DNA of 64,000 nt from Gammaproteobacteria bacterium (GTDB lineage: Bacteria > Pseudomonadota > Gammaproteobacteria > Acidiferrobacterales > Sulfurifustaceae). Under the pieces are notes generated by a model. It saw only the letters and a list, made by a program, of their open reading frames with translations, was not told the origin of the DNA and did not search any database. Positions 58,977 to 64,000 of the stretch are shown piece after piece. Made by a program: the position numbers and the translations under genes. Positions within the stretch are counted from its first letter, which is position 1, and each line of letters starts with the position of its first letter. The DNA lies in the NCBI GenBank assembly GCA_016199745.1, contig JACQFZ010000042.1:50198-114197 (forward strand), in the 5' to 3' direction.

Positions 58977-60854
58977 ATGACGAAGCAACTGATGGCAACC
59001 GCGCCCGTAGTAGACGCAGGACACACGGTATCAATAGCGAAACGCGGTCAGCAAGCGTTGCCGACGCCTGTGGTACGGCAACGCGAGATTAACTCCGAGG
59101 TATTAGCGACATTACTCGAGCAGCAGGTAGATCCGTGGATTGGCCACTTTCTGGCGCGCCGACTGGATCAGCCAATGGATCTGTCCGCCCTCCTAAATCC
59201 GTCGTTGACGCTCGTAGCCGATCCTTCGGGCATTCCAGATATGGATATGGCTGTCGACCGTATCGTGAAGGCAGTGCGGACAGGTGAGCGGATAGTTTTT
59301 GCGTGCGATCACGATATGGATGGCACTGGCTCAGCCGCCGTTCTGTGGTGTGCCTTTGCTGAGTATTTCGGGGTTTCGCGTGATCGTTTGCATGTCGTTA
59401 CGAGCCACCGTCTAACCGAGGGTTACGGAATTACGGAACCTGTAGTGCGGCGGATTATCGAGCTTCGTCCGAGCTTGGTTATCACCGCGGACAAAGGCAG
59501 TAGCGATGAGCAGCGGATTGCGCTTCTAGCGGCTGCAAACATTGATGTCATAGTGACTGACCATCATCAGATCCCCGCTGAAGGACCGCCTCGGTCTGCT
59601 TATGCCGTATTAAACCCAACACGTTCAGAATCACGCTACGATCCACACGTCTGCGGTGCCGGCGTTGCCTTTCTAACAATGGCGAAAGTCCGAACGGCAC
59701 TGCTCAACACCGGCTGGTGCTCGGAGATACCTTCACTAACCGGTTTATTAGATCTGGTCGCGGTTGCAACGATTGCTGATTGCGTGACGCTGTTGCCGAC
59801 CCGAAGCTACACGAATCGGGTTTTTGTAAAAAAGGGATTGGAACTACTCAACCTCAAACGTCGTCCGTGTTGGGCGGTCTTCGCTGAAGAGGTCAAGGGG
59901 AGAGTTGAGGCGGACGATGTTGCATTCCGACTTGCTCCTGCGATTGCTGCAGCAGGTCGACTGGATTGGGCGGAGTCTGGATTTAAATTCTTGATTGCCG
60001 ATACCCTTCAGGAAGCTCAACAGCATTGGAGAACTCTCCAGCAGGAAAACGCTGAGAGAAAGCAAATCCAAAAGGTGCTCCAGCAGCAAGCGTTCGAAAT
60101 AGCGACGACCATGACTGGCAGTTCGGTCGTCGTGTATTTGGAACAGGGGCACTCGGGCGTTCATGGCATCACAGCCAGTCGCTTAGTTGAAACGTTTGGA
60201 AAACCTGCCGCGATATTTTCACCCAAGGGGGCAGGTGCCCGAATGTTACTGCAACCGACTGGTGTGGGTTGTGAAGTTGCTTCGTCCGACCTTGCCTCTG
60301 GCTCGTTTCGTGGCATCGCCGGTTTTGACGTTCGCCGAGCAATTGAACGTGTCGTCAATCTGAATCCTGGATTAGTTATATCGTTTGGTGGCCATCCCGC
60401 AGCGGCTGGCGCTGTTGTTCCCATTGCAAACGTTGGACGTTTCGCCGCTGCCTATGAGCAAGCGGTAATAGAACAACTTGGTTCGCAGCCGCTTGGCCCC
60501 GTCGTTTGGGCAGATGGAGAACTTCCCTGCGGTAACCATACTTTAGAATCGCTCGATGCTCTCAGCGCTTTCGGCCCATTCGGGCGTGGTTTTGAACGGC
60601 CACTTTATCAAGGTCATTTTCGCATTACGGAGCGGACGGCGTTGACCGGTGGTGCTCATCTACGGTTAGGCTTAATTCAGGGCAACGTAGCGCTTAAGGC
60701 GATATGGTTCGGGGCAGGCGACGTTCGCGAAGCGGCTGAGATGCAGATTGGGGATGAAATCTTTTTGGTTTACCATCTTGCCGATAATAATTTTGGTGGA
60801 CGGCGCTCCGTGCAGGTTATGATTAAACACGGAAACAGAATCTCTAGTCGGTAG
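58977..60854 (+). CDS. RecJ-family (DHH) single-strand exonuclease carried by the island
   Basis: A complete 625-residue RecJ homologue: motif I D111/D113/D115 (CDHDMDGTGS), motif II D172 (TADKGSS), motif III D195-H196-H197 (VTDHHQIP), LLDLVAVATIADCV, AAAGRLD, the coiled linker, GHSGVHGITASRL, FGGHPAAAGAVV and a C-terminal OB-like domain. It is clearly divergent from the chromosomal RecJ start (ACDHDMDG instead of the usual GDFDADG) and longer at the N-terminus. RecJ degrades single-stranded DNA 5' to 3' in recombination and repair. Since the island breaks native recJ, this copy probably replaces it. Confidence 0.88.
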   Translation: MTKQLMATAPVVDAGHTVSIAKRGQQALPTPVVRQREINSEVLATLLEQQVDPWIGHFLARRLDQPMDLSALLNPSLTLVADPSGIPDMDMAVDRIVKAVRTGERIVFACDHDMDGTGSAAVLWCAFAEYFGVSRDRLHVVTSHRLTEGYGITEPVVRRIIELRPSLVITADKGSSDEQRIALLAAANIDVIVTDHHQIPAEGPPRSAYAVLNPTRSESRYDPHVCGAGVAFLTMAKVRTALLNTGWCSEIPSLTGLLDLVAVATIADCVTLLPTRSYTNRVFVKKGLELLNLKRRPCWAVFAEEVKGRVEADDVAFRLAPAIAAAGRLDWAESGFKFLIADTLQEAQQHWRTLQQENAERKQIQKVLQQQAFEIATTMTGSSVVVYLEQGHSGVHGITASRLVETFGKPAAIFSPKGAGARMLLQPTGVGCEVASSDLASGSFRGIAGFDVRRAIERVVNLNPGLVISFGGHPAAAGAVVPIANVGRFAAAYEQAVIEQLGSQPLGPVVWADGELPCGNHTLESLDALSAFGPFGRGFERPLYQGHFRITERTALTGGAHLRLGLIQGNVALKAIWFGAGDVREAAEMQIGDEIFLVYHLADNNFGGRRSVQVMIKHGNRISSR

Positions 60855-61034
60855 AGGTGAAAGCGAACAACGCCATCTCATGCCGGCGTGTTGATTTTAA
60901 TGGTCGTGACCTGGGCTAAGCTTCATGCACCGTTCTAAATCTAAATTGACCACTTCGTCTCAGCCCACGAAAACCGGTCTTCCGTTTCGCTAGACCAGCC
61001 GTGATCAATCCTACTAGCCCAAATCCCCAATTGA

Positions 61035-61313
61035 CTATGAAAACTCAGCCAACTCCGCTCGAATTTTTTTGAGTAACTCTTCTGCATTTCGGTAATTGCC
61101 TGCCTTCATAAACGTAAAAGTGAGAAGTGTCAGCGGATGAATTTTCATCGTTTCCGCTATCGCTTCGATTTTTTCAATCGTAGGACTCTTCATGCCTCTT
61201 TCCAGCGTGCTCATGTAAGTTCTGCTGGAAACGACTGAAAAGTCTTCCTGTGTTAGCTCTCTCGCCTTTCGTACTTCCTTAAGGGCCCGACCAAGCGCAA
61301 GTTTTGTTTTCAC
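61035..61313 (-). CDS. XRE-family helix-turn-helix regulator
   Basis: A 92-residue protein with an XRE helix-turn-helix (ALGRALKEVRKARELTQEDFSVVSSRTYMSTLERGMKSPTIEKIEAIAETM) and a short C-terminal tail. The start is GTG with no clear ribosome binding site. It is divergent from the gene at 61501; the space between carries two perfect palindromes and a tandem repeat, so this protein probably represses itself and perhaps the neighbouring cargo. Confidence 0.87.
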   Translation of the reverse strand: MKTKLALGRALKEVRKARELTQEDFSVVSSRTYMSTLERGMKSPTIEKIEAIAETMKIHPLTLLTFTFMKAGNYRNAEELLKKIRAELAEFS

Positions 61314-61318
61314 CAGGA

Positions 61319-61337
61319 TGTCCCAGTTAAAGGGACA
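61319..61337. promoter_or_regulatory. Palindromic operator candidate, proximal
   Basis: TGTCCC (61319-61324) and GGGACA (61332-61337), 7-base spacer, six bases upstream of the XRE start codon. Position and symmetry fit a dimer binding site for autorepression. Confidence 0.5.
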
Positions 61338-61356
61338 CCCAATTAAGTGGATTGCG

Positions 61357-61381
61357 CACTATAGGAGTACAATCTATAGTG
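61357..61381. promoter_or_regulatory. Palindromic operator candidate, distal
   Basis: CACTATAG (61357-61364) and CTATAGTG (61374-61381) are exact reverse complements around a 9-base spacer. The arms contain promoter-like TATAG sequence, so binding could block a promoter for the XRE gene or for the rightward genes. Confidence 0.5.
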
Positions 61382-61407
61382 TTCATTTTGTTAGGCGCGA
61401 CCACAAA

Positions 61408-61455
61408 TAGCGACCTAGCGACCTAGCGACCTAGCGACCTAGCTACCTAGCGACA
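61408..61455. repeat. Six-copy 8-bp tandem repeat
   Basis: TAGCGACC repeated six times in a row; copies 1-4 are identical, copy 5 is TAGCTACC and copy 6 is TAGCGACA. No spacers, so not CRISPR. It lies between the XRE gene and the 61501 gene, where slipped-strand length changes could alter promoter spacing. Confidence 0.85.
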
Positions 61456-61500
61456 TAATCTCAAGAGATGACCGCTGTTTAGCGGCGGTCGCATAAGAAA

Positions 61501-61962
61501 ATGTTCGAAACAACTGACTACGCCGAGATCGATCTGCCAGCAGCGTTCCGGGAAGACGGAAGCCGCGCCTGGTCCTACGTTTTCCGTCGATTACACGTTC
61601 CCTGGTTTCATCTCATTTATCAGTTTCAAGCCGAGGACAACGTTCGACTAAAGCAGCCCGCCTTTCTAAGCGAGGTCTATCAGCTGTGCGAATTCCAAGC
61701 GGCAGAAGGGGTCAAGGTCGAAGAAGTGCAGGTCGTATTGCCGAGCCACATGACGGGCGCCAATCGCTGGACGATGGAACCGCTGGTAGAGATTTGGGAA
61801 GGCATCGAACCCCATGCCCAAGGACAAAAAGCTTATGTCTACGTGCTCGGGAACGGTAATCGTTTGATGGTTTCTGGGCTCGACACGAAAGAGACCGAAT
61901 TACTCGATCGTTGTCTTGTGTTTCGTAGTCCGACCAAAAAGCGGCGGAACAAGCGTTCTTAG
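61501..61962 (+). CDS. Unknown island protein
   Basis: A 153-residue soluble protein, no signal peptide or membrane segment, with a basic C-terminus (SPTKKRRNKRS). I recognise no family. Visible features are an aromatic-rich stretch (WSYVFRRLHVPWFHLIYQF, about 24-42) and regular alternating helix/strand composition. It opens an apparent rightward group of island genes, behind the tandem repeat. Confidence 0.65.
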   Translation: MFETTDYAEIDLPAAFREDGSRAWSYVFRRLHVPWFHLIYQFQAEDNVRLKQPAFLSEVYQLCEFQAAEGVKVEEVQVVLPSHMTGANRWTMEPLVEIWEGIEPHAQGQKAYVYVLGNGNRLMVSGLDTKETELLDRCLVFRSPTKKRRNKRS

Positions 61963-62005
61963 AAAGCGTTACGACGTAGGTCGATTTTTTTGAGGGAGGA
62001 ACTCC

Positions 62006-63199
62006 ATGGTCGGGTGGAAAGTAGCAGGGAGATTGATAGCGATCACGGGTGTCTTCGGATATGGATGTGCCGGTGTCCCAGGGACGGTATCAAGGAATGA
62101 CGCGGCAAAATCTCCAACCGTCGAAGACTTCATTGCTGCCAATCTACATACGCCGGACCGGGTATTGATCATCCGATACACCAACCCCGACCCGAAGAAT
62201 CTCTCCATACCGAGAGACAAACTTCAGACCTACTGCCAAACCCAGGGCGGCAATCTCGAGCGAACGTCAAAGGCCAGGTTTCCGGAGGTCTACGCGCCAA
62301 CCGCCGAACCGTATCTCGGCGAATTCCTCTGCCGCAAAGGCGATACGAAGCTATGGGCAGTCGATATACGCCCAACCGGGCCGGCAAAGTATGAAGGACC
62401 GACAGCAGTCTTTTTCGGCAACTCACCGGGAAACGACTACCAGGTAAAGCTCAAGGTCAGAGAAATAAGCACGGCTGCTATTTCGCTGACCTCCTGCAAC
62501 ACCGACGAAGCAAAGACAACGCTTACCGCGGCCGAAGACTTTCTCCGCAATAAGCTGAACGTCGTCCCTCGCATCGAGGATCGCAGCGGTTTCAACAAGC
62601 GGTGGAGCTCGGATGCGTTGATCGAGGTGTCCAAGAAGATCATGTCCGAGTGTCCATCTGCTCTCAGCGATGTGACCTACCAGGTAAGGATCAACAAGCG
62701 GTCAAGCGTCGAGAGGATAGTTACCTACGACGTGGACAAGTTCGAATACTTCCCGGTGGCGTATAAACCGGAAGGCGTCACGTTGACGCCGACCATCACG
62801 ATCCGATCGATTCGGCTTCTCCAACTCCGCCCCCCGCAAGGCTTCAGCGATCGGAATTTACAAATCGAGATCGCGGGCATCGACGGTACCTCGGTTCGCT
62901 ATCGGCTTCAGAACTTAACGGATCGATATCTGGACGTCGAAGCCGTCTCGGTTCATATCAACCAAAACATTATGAATGCTTCGATCAGCCGCTCCATTCC
63001 ACCAAATGGACAGTCAACGGTTTACGCCATGGAGGCGCCAGCAGGCACCGCTGAGCTTGTCCCGGTAACGTTGACTGCCGACCAGGCCAGGTCGCGTAGT
63101 GTCCATATCGCCGTATCCGCGAAGTATCGGCTGAACGACAAAACCGAATCCCTTCACCGTGAGCAACGATTCACCTATGCGCAGCTGACTGACGACTAA
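62006..63199 (+). CDS. Unknown, possible exported or lipid-anchored protein
   Basis: A 397-residue protein. Its first 21 residues (WKVAGRLIAITGVFGYGC) look like a signal peptide, with a cysteine at about 21 in a poor lipobox (GYGC), so a lipoprotein is possible. The mature part has a segment LHTPDRVLIIRYTNPDPKN, several cysteines, and a C-terminal beta-rich region (about 265-395). A GAGGGAGGA ribosome binding site precedes the ATG. No family recognised. Confidence 0.65.
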   Translation: MVGWKVAGRLIAITGVFGYGCAGVPGTVSRNDAAKSPTVEDFIAANLHTPDRVLIIRYTNPDPKNLSIPRDKLQTYCQTQGGNLERTSKARFPEVYAPTAEPYLGEFLCRKGDTKLWAVDIRPTGPAKYEGPTAVFFGNSPGNDYQVKLKVREISTAAISLTSCNTDEAKTTLTAAEDFLRNKLNVVPRIEDRSGFNKRWSSDALIEVSKKIMSECPSALSDVTYQVRINKRSSVERIVTYDVDKFEYFPVAYKPEGVTLTPTITIRSIRLLQLRPPQGFSDRNLQIEIAGIDGTSVRYRLQNLTDRYLDVEAVSVHINQNIMNASISRSIPPNGQSTVYAMEAPAGTAELVPVTLTADQARSRSVHIAVSAKYRLNDKTESLHREQRFTYAQLTDD

Positions 63200-63202
63200 G
63201 CA

Positions 63203-64000
63203 ATGACACGTCGAAATAGAAAAGAAAAATCTATCTCGCCCATGTCGGCGACCGAACAGCGAATGCGCGAGCACGCCGTGGCGCAACTTCTTGCGCAGAC
63301 GCAGTGGCTCACAGCAGATGATATTGCGAAAGCCATCGGACCTACCACGAAGGCGACTGATCCTGTTCGCGCCTGGAAACAGCAGGGCAAGATATTTTCC
63401 GTACGAATCCGAGCCGGCCGTCGCGGTAAGGATCGTTACCCCGCCTATCAATTCAATAGTCGCATGAAGCCAAAGCCGATCATTGCCCGCTTGTTAAAAG
63501 TATTCACTGGCGTAAAGACCGATCCTTGGAAGATCGCCGCATGGTTCGGTTCCAAGAACGGCTGGTTACGAGGTCGTGCACCCATGGATTGTTTGAGCGA
63601 GTTAAAACTCGTTATCGAGGCGGCCAAGCGCGAAATGGCAGAACTAACGGATAAGTTCGGCCCACGGAAGAAATACAAGCAGGACAGGGGCCCGCTGACG
63701 CAACAGCAGATCCGCGCCATCAAGAAACTCGAACCTCAGGGGCGCCTGCATGTCCAGGAAACGCTTACTTCTAAATCCAGTGCCCCGGCTCTGGAAACTC
63801 TCGCGAATCTCGTTGACCACAATGAAGCTCAGCGTGAGGCGCACTTCGAGCGCGTTCTTGCTGGCCTAGAAATGCTGGATCCAGAGATCGTCAACCACGC
63901 CGTGAGTGTTTTAGGGGATCGACATCGGGCCGCACGCTGGTTTGCAACACCCAAGCGCGTCATGCCCAACGGGGAATCGCCGTTACGCGCCGTCGCTCGA
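63203..64000 (+). CDS. Protein with two MbcA/ParS/Xre-antitoxin-like modules (cut by window end)
   Basis: An open frame from ATG 63203 (after a 3-base gap) runs to the last base, at least 266 residues. It starts basic (MTRRNRKEKSIS) with a possible helix-turn-helix (WLTADDIAKAIG). Two segments have the W-x-N/P-G-x-P-L-x-x-L layout of MbcA/ParS/Xre toxin-binding domains: WFGSKNGWLRGRAPMDCL (about 114-131) and ARWFATPKRVMPNGESPLRAV (about 244-264). Such antitoxins pair with RES-domain toxins encoded just downstream; that gene would lie outside the window. Confidence 0.6.
   Translation, partial: MTRRNRKEKSISPMSATEQRMREHAVAQLLAQTQWLTADDIAKAIGPTTKATDPVRAWKQQGKIFSVRIRAGRRGKDRYPAYQFNSRMKPKPIIARLLKVFTGVKTDPWKIAAWFGSKNGWLRGRAPMDCLSELKLVIEAAKREMAELTDKFGPRKKYKQDRGPLTQQQIRAIKKLEPQGRLHVQETLTSKSSAPALETLANLVDHNEAQREAHFERVLAGLEMLDPEIVNHAVSVLGDRHRAARWFATPKRVMPNGESPLRAVAR

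Larger units (their letters stand above)
52243..64000. mobile_element. Recombinase-trio island inserted in recJ (right end outside window)
   Basis: Begins where recJ similarity ends and runs past the right edge, since recJ does not resume. Base and codon use become visibly more A/T-rich than the core genes. Contents in order: three tyrosine-recombinase-like genes with overlapping or touching ends, a coiled-coil protein, a complete RecJ-family nuclease, an XRE regulator, unknown genes and a possible antitoxin. The plan recalls Tn554-type and other multi-recombinase elements (RIT, gamma-mobile-trio). Exact ends and terminal repeats are not determined. Confidence 0.8.

Noticed and set aside
60891..60899. 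TTGATTTTA after the cargo recJ as the right attachment site
   Set aside because: It matches nine bases at the left junction, but the following sequence does not continue recJ, so the island does not end here. Kept only as a possible internal trace.
61408..61455. Possible CRISPR array
   Set aside because: The 8-bp units follow each other with no spacers; a tandem repeat only, and no cas genes are present.

Overview
The window is chromosomal DNA from a GC-rich, non-enteric gammaproteobacterium. The gene orders sdhCDAB-sdhE, nadB, rpoE-rseA-rseB-degP (algU-mucA-mucB-mucD type), lepA-lepB-DUF4845-rnc-era-recO-acpS, thrS-infC-rpmI-rplT-pheS-pheT-ihfA-merR and surE-pcm-nlpD-rpoS are all typical of that class. 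I cannot name the genus from sequence alone.

Layout: 1-553 is a repeat-filled intergenic region. 554-7279 holds ygfZ, the succinate dehydrogenase operon with its flavin-assembly factor, a YgfX-like protein and nadB. 7416-11005 is the envelope-stress sigma factor operon with a recognisable autoregulatory promoter. 11137-16943 is the lepA-to-acpS operon, in which pdxJ is missing and only a short vestige remains. 16940-20267 has two Slp-type lipoproteins, tRNA-Asn, a FimT/GspH pseudopilin and an aminotransferase. 20498-30517 has uvrB, tRNA-Val, the translation operon (infC starting at ATC) and tRNA-Pro. 30651-34053 is surE-pcm-nlpD-rpoS, with nlpD apparently starting at CTG. 34084-39070 has an SDR/LysR divergent pair, a Mth938-like protein, alaC and hom. 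39308-48049 is one chemotaxis cluster (STAS, receptor, cheY, cheA, cheW, receptor, cheR, cheD, cheB). 48092-52004 has a Cys-rich lipoprotein, a dynamin-like GTPase and an RpfE-type (COG4255) protein.

The most interesting part is 52001-64000. The chromosomal recJ gene, in its expected place after the COG4255 gene, is cut off inside its first catalytic (DHH motif I) coding region. From that point a more A/T-rich element begins. It encodes three tyrosine-recombinase-like proteins in overlapping order, a coiled-coil protein, and then a complete but divergent RecJ-family exonuclease with intact DHH-family acidic and histidine residues. The rest of native recJ is not found before the window ends, so the element continues off the right edge. 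It looks like a mobile island that destroys a conserved housekeeping nuclease gene and brings its own replacement, which would make its loss costly. Further cargo includes an XRE regulator with palindromic operator candidates, an 8-bp tandem repeat tract, two genes of unknown function, and the start of a protein with two MbcA/ParS/Xre-type antitoxin-like modules.

Pairs of GC-rich palindromes (REP/BIME-like) are scattered through the core intergenic gaps at 51-241, 20356-20459, 25941-26135, 43869-43966 and 45377-45404. I noticed none in the island.
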